Shown piece after piece: positions 1 through 8,042 of a stretch of 64,000 bases of DNA (the stretch's first letter is position 1; every line of letters starts with the position of its first letter). The DNA comes from Lentzea californiensis (GTDB lineage Bacteria > Actinomycetota > Actinomycetes > Mycobacteriales > Pseudonocardiaceae): contig NZ_JANBBE010000012.1 of the NCBI RefSeq assembly GCF_024648825.1, positions 62,001-126,000 of the forward strand, written 5' to 3'. The position numbers and the translations under genes were made by a program. The notes below the pieces were generated by a model. That model saw nothing but the letters and a program-made list of their open reading frames with translations. It had not been told where the DNA came from and ran no database searches.

Positions 1-1861
1 GTGTGGGCACCCTGACCCTCGTCGAGAACATCATCTGGTCCGCGCGCTCGGCCGTCCGGAGGTAGTGCTCCAGCATGCGGAGTTCGAGCGCGCTCCGTTC
101 CTGTTCATCCTCGAGCAGACCCGCGGAGAACTCACGCAGCAGGTCGTGCAGCCTGAAACGGTCCAACTCCCCCGCCTGCTCCAGCAAGTGAGCCTCCGCC
201 AAGGCATCCATCGCCTCGTGGACCCTCCTCCTGGGCAACTCCGCCATCACGGCCGCCAAGCCGACCGTGATGCTCGGCCCCGGATGCGCGCCGATCATCC
301 GGAAGAGCACACCCGCGTCAGAATCCAATGCGCGCAACGACTGCATGAACACCGCTCGTGGACCGTGGGTGGCACCGAGGTCCAGCACACCGCGTTCGCG
401 GAAGTGCTTGACGAACTCGCTCAGCGGCACCGCGGGCCGCGTGGCGATGTGGTTCGCGAGAACCTTCAAGACGATCGGCAGGCCCTGACACACCTTCGTC
501 AACTCGACGAGTTCCACGTGGTCGCGAGCACGCCCTCCGATGCGGTCGACCAGAAGCGCGCCGGCGTCGTCCATGCTGAGGGGGCCGATCGAGATCCGTT
601 GCGGCGCAAGGCGCGCCGACAGTCCGGACAGTCGCGAACGGCTCGTCACGATCACCACACACGACGAGAACAACGGCAGCAACGAGTGGATCTGCGTGGT
701 GTTGCGGACGTTGTCCAGCACCACCAGGACTTTGCGTCCGGACAACACGGACTGCAGCTTCGCCATGCGGTGGTCCGGATTCGCGATGCGGTCCGGCGGA
801 ACGCCCAAGCCCTGCAGGAACCGGTCGACGACGAATGACGCATCCACGGTCGCGCTGTCGGAGAAACCCTGCAGGTCCGCGAAAAGCACGCCGCCAGGGA
901 CCTGTTGCCGCCGGGTGTGGGACCAGTGCACGGCGAACGCGGTCTTGCCGACACCACCTACGCCGTCGATGACCACCACGCCGGGATTCGCGGCTGCGGT
1001 GTCGAGCTCGGTGAACTTCTCCTCGTGGCCGACGAACATCGGCACGTCAAGCGGGAGCTGTTCTGGTATCAGCACGCCCGCGACGCTTTCGCGGTGCCGA
1101 CTGCCAGCGACGCCGTTCTCCTTCAAGTGGTCGTGGAACTCGCGAAGGTCATCCGCCGCGATGTCGTTGACATCGGCCTTGAAACCCTTGTAGGCGCTGA
1201 AGAAGAGCTCAGTGGCCTCCTCGGTGCGGGAGAGCCGGTAGAGGGCCTCCAGGCGCCGCTTCAGCAACGCCGGGTGTTCCTTGTGATCCAGGTCTTCCAG
1301 CACTTCCAGGACCTCGGGGTAGTCACCCAGGACCAGGTACTCGCCGCACAGCATGTCGTAGGCGGGCAGCAGGACGTTCAGGCGGATCCGATGCCGCCAG
1401 GCGTCGGCCCGTTCGGATCTGAGGTCTTCGAGCAGGCGCTGATCACCCCAGAGGGTGAATGCGCCGCGAATGACGTCCAGCGCCTGTTGATGATCTCCGC
1501 GGCGCACCAGGCCTCGCGCACGTTCCAGGCGATCGCGAAACTGGAAGTAGTCCACGGATTTGCGTTCGACGTCGAGCCGATAAGTGCCGTTCGAGACCAC
1601 CAATTCCACTCGGTCCTGCATGGAATCGAGTGCGCGCCGGATCCGCCAGGAATACGAGTACAGGGTTTGAACGGGGTTCCGCGGGAGGTCACCGTCGTCC
1701 GACCAGACCCAGTCTGCCAGCTCCGCCGCAGGTAACGACACTCGAGGCTGTGCCAGCAACGCCCCGAGCATGGCTCTGAGCTTGAGCGGGCCCCACTGCC
1801 TGTCGACCGCGTCGCCGACCCGTATTCCCGTCTGTCCCAGAATCATGAATCGCGCATCCAC
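1..1861 (-). CDS. AfsR/SARP-family transcriptional regulator with NB-ARC ATPase domain (3' end outside window)
   Basis: The frame is open to the left edge, so the C-terminus is missing. The visible 620 residues show an OmpR-type winged helix (about 1-95), a bacterial transcriptional activation domain (about 98-245) and an NB-ARC/STAND ATPase with Walker A GVGGVGKT near residues 300-307 and a Walker B-type VLVVLDN further on. The family binds direct repeats through the winged helix and is switched by nucleotide binding. I chose GTG 1861 because GAGGGG lies upstream at good spacing; ATG 1912 lacks a ribosome site and ATG 1846 is also possible. Three TGACAG/T repeats at 1941-1968 lie upstream and may be its target. 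Confidence 0.88.
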   Translation of the reverse strand, partial: MDARFMILGQTGIRVGDAVDRQWGPLKLRAMLGALLAQPRVSLPAAELADWVWSDDGDLPRNPVQTLYSYSWRIRRALDSMQDRVELVVSNGTYRLDVERKSVDYFQFRDRLERARGLVRRGDHQQALDVIRGAFTLWGDQRLLEDLRSERADAWRHRIRLNVLLPAYDMLCGEYLVLGDYPEVLEVLEDLDHKEHPALLKRRLEALYRLSRTEEATELFFSAYKGFKADVNDIAADDLREFHDHLKENGVAGSRHRESVAGVLIPEQLPLDVPMFVGHEEKFTELDTAAANPGVVVIDGVGGVGKTAFAVHWSHTRRQQVPGGVLFADLQGFSDSATVDASFVVDRFLQGLGVPPDRIANPDHRMAKLQSVLSGRKVLVVLDNVRNTTQIHSLLPLFSSCVVIVTSRSRLSGLSARLAPQRISIGPLSMDDAGALLVDRIGGRARDHVELVELTKVCQGLPIVLKVLANHIATRPAVPLSEFVKHFRERGVLDLGATHGPRAVFMQSLRALDSDAGVLFRMIGAHPGPSITVGLAAVMAELPRRRVHEAMDALAEAHLLEQAGELDRFRLHDLLREFSAGLLEDEQERSALELRMLEHYLRTAERADQMMFSTRVRVPT

Positions 1862-1940
1862 CAGCGCCACCCCTCGAGTCCCCGACCAAAGAGTGTCCTC
1901 CCAGTTCAGCATCAATGCAATGCACTCGATCGGCCCAAGA

Positions 1941-1976
1941 TGACAGTTCCGTGACAGTCCATTGACATGCGGACAT
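1941..1976. promoter_or_regulatory. SARP-type direct repeats (11-bp period)
   Basis: TGACAGT starts at 1941 and 1952, and TGACATG at 1963, exactly 11 bp apart; a weaker ACATGAA follows at 1974. SARP regulators typically bind heptameric direct repeats on one face of the helix with 11-bp spacing near the -35 region. The third repeat also contains TTGACA (1962-1967). The site lies between the AfsR-type gene on the minus strand and the gene starting at 2105, so it could control either. Confidence 0.5.
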
Positions 1977-2104
1977 GAATTGCACCCCCAAGAGGACAAG
2001 GGGCTTGATCGGAAACGCGTTGAAGTGCGCGAAGAGTTTCTGACAGCTCGATGAACACTCGGGCCGGGACGGTCTTGGCATTGCTTCGACCGATGGAGGC
2101 CGGG

Positions 2105-3226
2105 ATGAACTGGTTCACCACCCCGCTCGGTGCGGGAGGCGCGCACCGGGTGACGGTGCCGGGATGCCGCAAGGTGCTCGTGATCGTGCCCAGCGTGGTG
2201 GCGGGTACGCGCCTGCTCGACCTGTTGCCCCTGCTGGACAGCGATTTCCGGGTCCAGACCTACTTCACGCTGCCCGAGCCGGACGCGGCCACCGCGCAGT
2301 TCGTCAGTGCGGCCGGTGGATTGGTCATCGGGTGGGAGATGGCTCTGCAGCACGAGTTCGACCTCGTGCTCGCGGCCAGCTACCGGTTCGTCGACCGTGC
2401 GCCGGGGCCTGTGCTCGTTCTGCCGCACGGAGCGGGCTCGATGAAGTCACGCCGGCGGGTCCGGTCTGCGGGGCGGGAAGCGCGGCCCGTGCACGGACTC
2501 GACAGGCAGATGCTGACGCGCGACGGGAAGGTGCAGGCCGCGGCGATCGTGCTGGCACACGACGACGAACTCGAAGTGCTCGCCGAATCGTGCCCTGAGG
2601 CGCTGCCCGCCGCTGTGGTCGCGGGTGACATCTGCCTCGACCGGATGCGGGCCAGTCTGCCGTTCCGCGAGCAGTACCGGCGGGCGCTGGGTGTTCAGCC
2701 GGGTGACGCGCTCGTCACGATCAGTTCGACGTGGACCCCGGAGTCGACGTTCTACCAATGTCCTGAGCTGTACCGGGAACTGACCGCCAAGGCACGGGTG
2801 GCCGCGGTGCTGCACCCGAACATCTGGGCCGTGCACGGCTCCTGGCAGGTGCGGTCCTGGCTCGCCGACTGCGATGTGGTCGTCGTTCCGCCCGAGGAAG
2901 GCTGGCGCGCGGCGATGATCGCGAGCGACGTCGTCATCGGCGACCACGGGTCGACGACGCAGTACGCCGCGGCTGTCGGCGCGCGCATGCTGCTCGCCGC
3001 CTGTCCCGATGTGCGTCACGGCAGCCTTGCGCACGCGATCAGGGAGGCGGTTCCGAGGTACACCGGCGACATCTCGCAGGCCGTCGCCGTCCCGGAGTTC
3101 GCGGGCCTGATCAGCTCACGCCTCGACCGGTCCGCAGTGATCCTGCGCGCGGCCATGTACCGGCTGCTCGGTATCCCGGAGCCGGCACACGCCGTGCCGG
3201 TCTCGCCGGTGCGCCATGGTCGTTGA
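2105..3226 (+). CDS. GT-B-like protein of unknown function
   Basis: A 373-residue soluble protein with two Rossmann-like halves. The first has VLVIVPSVVAGTRL near residues 25-40 and a PHGAGS motif; the second has a VVIGDHGSTT(Q)YAA motif like the donor-binding loops of CDP-glycerol glycerophosphotransferase and UDP-GlcNAc 2-epimerase folds. I do not recognise a characterised member, so substrate and reaction are unknown. ATG 2105 was chosen because GGAGG sits 6 nt upstream; ATG 2051 has no ribosome site. Its stop overlaps a short reading frame starting at 3216. The SARP-like repeats at 1941-1976 are about 130 bp upstream. Confidence 0.75.
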   Translation: MNWFTTPLGAGGAHRVTVPGCRKVLVIVPSVVAGTRLLDLLPLLDSDFRVQTYFTLPEPDAATAQFVSAAGGLVIGWEMALQHEFDLVLAASYRFVDRAPGPVLVLPHGAGSMKSRRRVRSAGREARPVHGLDRQMLTRDGKVQAAAIVLAHDDELEVLAESCPEALPAAVVAGDICLDRMRASLPFREQYRRALGVQPGDALVTISSTWTPESTFYQCPELYRELTAKARVAAVLHPNIWAVHGSWQVRSWLADCDVVVVPPEEGWRAAMIASDVVIGDHGSTTQYAAAVGARMLLAACPDVRHGSLAHAIREAVPRYTGDISQAVAVPEFAGLISSRLDRSAVILRAAMYRLLGIPEPAHAVPVSPVRHGR

Positions 3227-3569
3227 CGAAGGTGTGGTCAGGCACGACGGCGTGTTGCTCGTCCGCGGCGACCGGGCGGCACCGAGGTGGCGGACACTGG
3301 CGGACGTGCTGCTGGCCGGACCCGAGCCGTCAGCCGAGATCGCGCTCGCGGTCGCCGGGCTGTTGCTGTCGCGGTACGTCGGGTGTTCGCTCGTCGTGGT
3401 GCCGATCCAGCGCCGCGAGCCGGTCCCGGAGGCGGTCGGCGCTGGGATCGAAGGATTCGCCGTAGCAGGCCAGAGCGGAGCGGTAGTGGTCACGAGCGTG
3501 CACGAGCTCGCGCTGCCGCTCGGCGATCTCACCCTTGAGCTCGAGGGCATCGGCGACGTGCACCGGTGA
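3216..3569 (+). CDS. Small reading frame coupled to the upstream gene (doubtful)
   Basis: ATG 3216 overlaps the stop of the preceding gene by 11 nt, which suggests translational coupling. The first 55 or so residues look protein-like (acidic start, then ADVLLAGPEPSAEIALAVAG). The last two thirds run antisense to the 3' end of the NB-ARC-TPR gene (3330-5453), where open frames arise easily in GC-rich DNA. No domain was recognised. Either this is a real small partner protein with a 240-nt convergent overlap, or the frame is largely a shadow. Confidence 0.3.
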   Translation: MVVDEGVVRHDGVLLVRGDRAAPRWRTLADVLLAGPEPSAEIALAVAGLLLSRYVGCSLVVVPIQRREPVPEAVGAGIEGFAVAGQSGAVVVTSVHELALPLGDLTLELEGIGDVHR

Positions 3570-5453
3570 ACCAGCGTCACGAACGTCGGCGAGCACGCCG
3601 TCTGCCAGGCGCGCGGCCTCGTCGTGCCGGTCCGAGTGGAGAAGCGCACGGGAAAGGAACATCCGTGCGCGCGCCTTGTCGACGACGTTGTCGAGGAGCG
3701 TCACGCACTCCCTGAGTTCGGTGATCGCCTCGTCGAGGCGGCCCATCTCGACGAGCACCTCACCGACGCGCCGCCGGGCGAGGCCGATGCCGCGGGTCCG
3801 CTCGTGGAGGGTCTCCACGTCGACGGCCTCGCGGAAGTACCGGAGCGCGATCTCGAACTCGCCCTTCAACTTGTAGGTGTAGCCGAGCTGCACCAACGCG
3901 GTCGCCCTGCTGCCGAGGTCGTGGTCGCCCGCGAGGCCGAGCACGGTCCGGATCTGGGTGGCCGCCTCGTCGAGACGTCCGAGGTTGCGCAACGCGACGG
4001 CGAGCTGGTTGCGCAGCCTGGCTTCGGCGGTCCTCTCGCCGCACGACTGCGCGGCACGCACGCCGAGTTCGTGGGTCCACAACCAGTCCGAGTAGTGGTG
4101 CCGGCGCTGGAACAGCGCGAACATCGCCTCGGCCAGTTGCCAGACCAGATCCGGCCAGCCGTGGTCGTCGGCGACGCGCAACGACTGCACGAGGTTGTCG
4201 CGTTCGTGGTCGAGCCAGTCCAGCGCCTCCGCTCGTGAGGCGAACACGTCCGGATCGGCGGACTTGAAGCGCGGACCGACGCGCGGCCGGCCGGGGATCG
4301 CGGCCGAATCCGCGACGACCGCCTTGTCGAGGTAGAACTCCACACCCCGGTGGACCGCCTCCTCGCGTTCGGCGTCGTCCTGCCCGCGCGCGTGGAGGCG
4401 CAGGAGGTCGTGGAACCGGAACCGGTCGTCACCGGCTTCGATGAGGAGGTTCTTCTCCACCAGGTCGTCGAGGTCGTCCTCGACCTCACCGACGTCCTCC
4501 GCGAGCATCGCCGCCGCGGCCTCCACGCCGAAGCTGATACCCGGATGCCATGACGTCAGGCGGTAGAGCCGGGCCTGACGCGACGGAAGCTCCACATAGG
4601 ACAGATCGAGCACCGCGCTCACCGACGTGGCGCCGCCGCCGAGGTCCAGACCGGCGAGCCGGCGGTTCTCCGCGCTCAGCTCGTCGACCTCCTTGGCCAG
4701 CGTGCGCCGCGGCCGCCGCGACAGCCGTGCACCGATCACCCCGAGTGCGATCGGCATTCCGCCGCACAGCCGCGCGAGCTCCCGTGCCGCGTCGGCCTCC
4801 ACGGCGAGCCTGGGCTCCCCCACCACCCGCTCCAGGAGCTCGACCGAGTCCCGCAGGTCCATCGGGTCGACCTCGATGAACCGGGCGCCGTCCATGGCGA
4901 GCGGGCTGAGCCTCCAGCGGCTGGTCACCACCACCGCACAGCTCGGCGACGCCGGGAGCAGCGGCCTGACCTGTGCCGCGCTGGCGGCGTTGTCCAGCAG
5001 GACCGCGAACGACTTGTCGGCGGTCAGCGACCGGAACAGCGCCTGCCGCTGGGCCAGTGTCGGAGGCACCACCTCGACGCCGAGCGCACCGAGGAACCAC
5101 TCGAGCACGTCGTCGGGCTGCGCGGCTTGCGCGTGGGCGCCCAGATCGACGTACAACTGTCCGTCGGGGAACTGGCCACGCGTGTCGTGCAGCCATCTCA
5201 GCGCCAACGAGGTCTTGCCGACACCGCCTGGTCCGCTGACGACGACGAGCAACTGGTGGTCTGCGCGCTCGTGCCACCTGTCGAGCTCGGTCAGCTCGCC
5301 CGCCCGGCTGACGAACAGCCTGGGTGCCGGCGGAAGCTGTTGCGGCACAGGTTTTCCAGGTGATCCGGAATGGACGTGCACCGTTCCGATCGATCCGGCC
5401 TGCACCACGTTCCCGCAGGAGGCCCCGGACACGGTGTTCTCGACTCTTGCCAT
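3330..5453 (-). CDS. NB-ARC (STAND) ATPase with TPR repeats and N-terminal RHIM-like amyloid motif
   Basis: A 707-residue NLR-like protein. Residues 5-27 carry a short motif with core VVQAG and flanking VSG...TVHVH, resembling the bacterial amyloid signalling sequences related to RHIM. The NB-ARC ATPase follows, with Walker A GPGGVGKT (74-81), an LLDN Walker B-type segment near 152 and a VVVTSR sensor near 174. A winged-helix region follows, then TPR repeats from about 430 to 690. Unlike the AfsR genes nearby it has no SARP DNA-binding domain, so it is more likely a signalling or cell-death ATPase than a transcription factor. In the family, such N-terminal motifs template assembly with a partner effector carrying the same motif; none was found in this window. 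Confidence 0.9.
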   Translation of the reverse strand: MARVENTVSGASCGNVVQAGSIGTVHVHSGSPGKPVPQQLPPAPRLFVSRAGELTELDRWHERADHQLLVVVSGPGGVGKTSLALRWLHDTRGQFPDGQLYVDLGAHAQAAQPDDVLEWFLGALGVEVVPPTLAQRQALFRSLTADKSFAVLLDNAASAAQVRPLLPASPSCAVVVTSRWRLSPLAMDGARFIEVDPMDLRDSVELLERVVGEPRLAVEADAARELARLCGGMPIALGVIGARLSRRPRRTLAKEVDELSAENRRLAGLDLGGGATSVSAVLDLSYVELPSRQARLYRLTSWHPGISFGVEAAAAMLAEDVGEVEDDLDDLVEKNLLIEAGDDRFRFHDLLRLHARGQDDAEREEAVHRGVEFYLDKAVVADSAAIPGRPRVGPRFKSADPDVFASRAEALDWLDHERDNLVQSLRVADDHGWPDLVWQLAEAMFALFQRRHHYSDWLWTHELGVRAAQSCGERTAEARLRNQLAVALRNLGRLDEAATQIRTVLGLAGDHDLGSRATALVQLGYTYKLKGEFEIALRYFREAVDVETLHERTRGIGLARRRVGEVLVEMGRLDEAITELRECVTLLDNVVDKARARMFLSRALLHSDRHDEAARLADGVLADVRDAGSPVHVADALELKGEIAERQRELVHARDHYRSALACYGESFDPSADRLRDRLAALDRHHDERTPDVPRQQQPGDRERDLG

Positions 5454-5567
5454 CCGGCATCACCCCAGGCCCACGCTACGACTTAGTACGCCTCCAAAAC
5501 ACCCGCTCACCGGCATGCCTCCGCGAATATGACTGATCGGGGCAAGGCACTACACGCAGGTGACGTC

Positions 5568-6497
5568 CTAGTGGACCAGGCCGTGGTGGCGGTTCGTCCA
5601 CGCGGCGACGGCCGGCAGCACGTCCGTGATCCACTCGCGGGCGGCGGCCGTGAGTTCGTAGCGGGCCGCGCGGCGGAGTACGAAGCCGTTGTCCTGCAGG
5701 CGTTCCAGCGTGAGGATCACCTTCGGGCCGAGGATCGAGAGCAGCTCTTCCGCGTTCTTGGCGCCGTCGGACAGCGTGACGAGGACCTGAGGCAGCTGGT
5801 CGCTGCTCATCAGGTCCTGCAACGCGAGCAGGTGGTGCAGGGCCGCGGAGTCCGCCTTGCGCTCGGTGGCGAACGTGCTCGGGTCGTGGAGCTGGACGCG
5901 GGCCCGGCCGCCTCGCTTGGCGCGCTGCAGGGCCGCGTCGGTGTCGCGGACCAGGTCGATCAGCGTGTCCTCGGCGGTGGGCACGTGCGACGCGACGCCG
6001 ATGGACGCCGTCTGGCCGTGCAGGGTGACGTGGTAGCCGTCGTTCGTGGTGATCTCGGTCTGCAGTGCGCGGATGCCGCGCAGGATGCGTTCGGCCACCA
6101 TGGCCGCTTCTCCGCCCGTGGTGCGGGGCAGCAGCACGAGGAACTCATCGCCACCGTGGCGGCACACGAGGTCCGTCGGGCGAGTGTGAGCGGTCAGCAC
6201 GGCGGCGACGTCGCTCAGCACCACGTCGCCGGCGGGGTGGCCGTACTCGTCGTTGATCTTCTTGAAGCGGTCGAGGTCGATCATGAGCAGCGCGACCTGT
6301 TCCCAGCGGCGCTGGGCGCGGCGGTACGTCGCGGGCGCCTGGTCGTCCCAGCCCCAACGGCCGAGGAGGCCCGTCAAGCGGTCAGTTGCCCACGCGCCAA
6401 CGGGTTGTGCGCACGAATTACAGCGCGAGGGAGCGCTCTCGTCGTGCAGGCGCAGAGAACCGTGGTCCACCGGTAGCCCCATCCGCACAGTCGCCAT
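5568..6497 (-). CDS. Diguanylate cyclase (GGDEF) with C-terminal winged-helix domain
   Basis: A 309-residue soluble protein. A short N-terminal segment with CNSC (26-29) precedes a GGDEF domain at about 38-205, with an intact GGDEF active site (115-119) and an RxxD allosteric I-site (RPTD, 106-109) five residues before it. It should therefore make cyclic di-GMP from GTP and be product-inhibited. Residues about 215-300 look like an HxlR/MarR-type winged helix (LVTLSDGAKNAEELL, then LERLQDNGFVLRR and YELTAAARE). GGDEF joined to a DNA-binding-like domain is uncommon. GGGGGGACTC precedes the ATG. It is divergent from the XRE gene at 6713. Confidence 0.88.
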   Translation of the reverse strand: MATVRMGLPVDHGSLRLHDESAPSRCNSCAQPVGAWATDRLTGLLGRWGWDDQAPATYRRAQRRWEQVALLMIDLDRFKKINDEYGHPAGDVVLSDVAAVLTAHTRPTDLVCRHGGDEFLVLLPRTTGGEAAMVAERILRGIRALQTEITTNDGYHVTLHGQTASIGVASHVPTAEDTLIDLVRDTDAALQRAKRGGRARVQLHDPSTFATERKADSAALHHLLALQDLMSSDQLPQVLVTLSDGAKNAEELLSILGPKVILTLERLQDNGFVLRRAARYELTAAAREWITDVLPAVAAWTNRHHGLVH

Positions 6498-6657
6498 GAG
6501 TCCCCCCAGACTTCAGCTCTGACCGGCCCGATCTGCCCCTTTCAACTGAGGTGACGTCGTTCGGATCAAACGCGACACATCAGTGCAAGCGGCGGAGTGT
6601 GATCATAGGGCTACCGACAGGTGGTTTCAACCCTTGTGATGCCATATGCTCTCTTGG

Positions 6658-6673
6658 TTCCACAACAGTGGAA
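6658..6673. promoter_or_regulatory. Inverted repeat upstream of the XRE operon
   Basis: TTCCAC and GTGGAA form perfect 6-bp arms around AACA, 40 nt before the XRE start. A TATGCT hexamer at 6645-6650 could be a -10 element, which would put the palindrome at the transcription start, a usual place for autorepression. The rest of the divergent region 6498-6712 shows no other clear element. Confidence 0.35.
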
Positions 6674-6712
6674 AGATCCCCGGGCCCTTGGTCGCTCCAG
6701 CGGAGGTGTGGC

Positions 6713-7420
6713 GTGAGGCCGTTCGCCGAGGTCCTCAACGAGCTGTGCAACAACCCGCCCGACGGCCGGGGCAAGGTCACCAACGTAGCGCTCGCCGCCG
6801 CGGTGAAGTCGCGGGGCGGGGACATCGGGCACGGCTACATCTCGCAGCTGCGGCTCGGCGTCAAGGACAACCCGACGTGCCAGGCGATCGTCGACCTCGC
6901 CGGCGCACTCGGCGTGCACCCCGCGGCGTTCCTGAACGGTCGCCGTGAGCTGCACACGGCAGAACAGCCCGGTTGGCGCCCCACGGCGTTGAGCACGCTC
7001 TTCGAGGCCGTGCACCCGCCGGACCGCGGCCCCTGGTCACCGGAGGAGGTCGCGACCGCGATCAGCTCGTCCGGCCAGTTCGGCAGCATCTCCGCCAGCT
7101 ACATCCGCGAACTGCTGAGCAACACCAGCGACAACCCGCGGCTCAAGCACATCCTCGGCCTGGCCGACCACTTCGGCGCCGATCCGGCGTACTTCTTCGA
7201 CGACGACCTGGCGGCACGGGTCGACTCGGAGCTGACGGACTTCCTCGCCCTGCGCGAACTCGGCGTCGTCGAGTTCGTCACCCGTCTGGCCGAACACACC
7301 GGCGATCTGTCCCCGCAGGCCAGGGCCGCTGCGGTAGAAGGGTTCCGGCAGGCGCTCGAAGTCGGCGAAGGCTGGTCGTTCCCACTGAACAGCCGCCGTC
7401 CGTCCGCGGACCGGACTTGA
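6713..7420 (+). CDS. XRE-family helix-turn-helix regulator
   Basis: A 235-residue protein with a Cro/C1-type helix-turn-helix in the first 75 residues (VTNVALAAAVKSR...ISQLRLGVKDNPTCQAIVDLAGALGV) and a second, similar segment at about 95-165 (YIRELLSNTSDNPRLKHILGLADHFG). GTG 6713 is chosen because GGAGG at 6702-6706 is well spaced; longer in-frame starts lack a ribosome site and have poor codon use. It opens a four-gene operon with an ImmA/IrrE protein, a DUF6545 membrane protein and a flavin monooxygenase. In XRE-ImmA/IrrE pairs the metalloprotein commonly cleaves the XRE repressor. Confidence 0.85.
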   Translation: MRPFAEVLNELCNNPPDGRGKVTNVALAAAVKSRGGDIGHGYISQLRLGVKDNPTCQAIVDLAGALGVHPAAFLNGRRELHTAEQPGWRPTALSTLFEAVHPPDRGPWSPEEVATAISSSGQFGSISASYIRELLSNTSDNPRLKHILGLADHFGADPAYFFDDDLAARVDSELTDFLALRELGVVEFVTRLAEHTGDLSPQARAAAVEGFRQALEVGEGWSFPLNSRRPSADRT

Positions 7421-7484
7421 TGACGACGACGGCGTGAAGATCTCTGCTTGGATCGCTGCAGACGACATCGAGAGGAGGCGACGG

Positions 7485-8042
7485 GTGAACCGCAGGAAAC
7501 TGCGCAAGCTGGTCGACGAGGTCGCCCGGGACCTCGACCTGCCGCCCGACGCCACGCACCAGGAGGCGAGCCGCCGGGTCTGCGAGCTGATGAGCGAACG
7601 GCTCGGGCGTGCTGTCGACGTCCGCTTCGCCGCCATCACGAACGCGGTCTGCCTCAGCGGTGCGACCGCGTTGCTCGAGAACGGCACGTATCTCGTCATC
7701 TGCGCCGACTCCCCGTCCTGGTACCACCGCCTGCACGTGCTGCTGCACGAGTTCGCGCACGTGCTGCTCGAGCACCAGCCCGTCGCGCTCACCCGCGACG
7801 AGGGCATGCGCAGGCTCGCGCCGCACCTGCTGCCGCGGATGGCGAAGATCATCGCCGGGCGGACGACGCTGACCGAGGACGAGGAGCGCGAGGCCGAGAA
7901 CCTCGCCGACCACCTGCTGGAAAGGCTGACGGAGCACCGGGTCTGGGCGGACACGGCCACCACCGAGGAGCCCGCGCACGTGCGCCGGGTGGCCGAGTCG
8001 CTCGAAGGAAGATCTCGCTGGGTGCGTCGTGGCGATCTTTAA
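7485..8042 (+). CDS. ImmA/IrrE-family metallopeptidase-like protein
   Basis: A 185-residue protein with a zinc-peptidase HEFAH motif at residues 88-92, within LHVLLHEFAHVLLEH, followed by an acidic helix (TEDEEREAENLADHLL) that can supply the third ligand. In the ImmA/IrrE family this domain cleaves or inactivates an XRE-type repressor, and the gene directly upstream encodes one. GTG 7485 has AGGAGG 7 nt upstream; GTG 7434 is a longer alternative that would sit close to the XRE stop. The end overlaps the next gene by 14 nt, so translation is probably coupled. Confidence 0.87.
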   Translation: MNRRKLRKLVDEVARDLDLPPDATHQEASRRVCELMSERLGRAVDVRFAAITNAVCLSGATALLENGTYLVICADSPSWYHRLHVLLHEFAHVLLEHQPVALTRDEGMRRLAPHLLPRMAKIIAGRTTLTEDEEREAENLADHLLERLTEHRVWADTATTEEPAHVRRVAESLEGRSRWVRRGDL

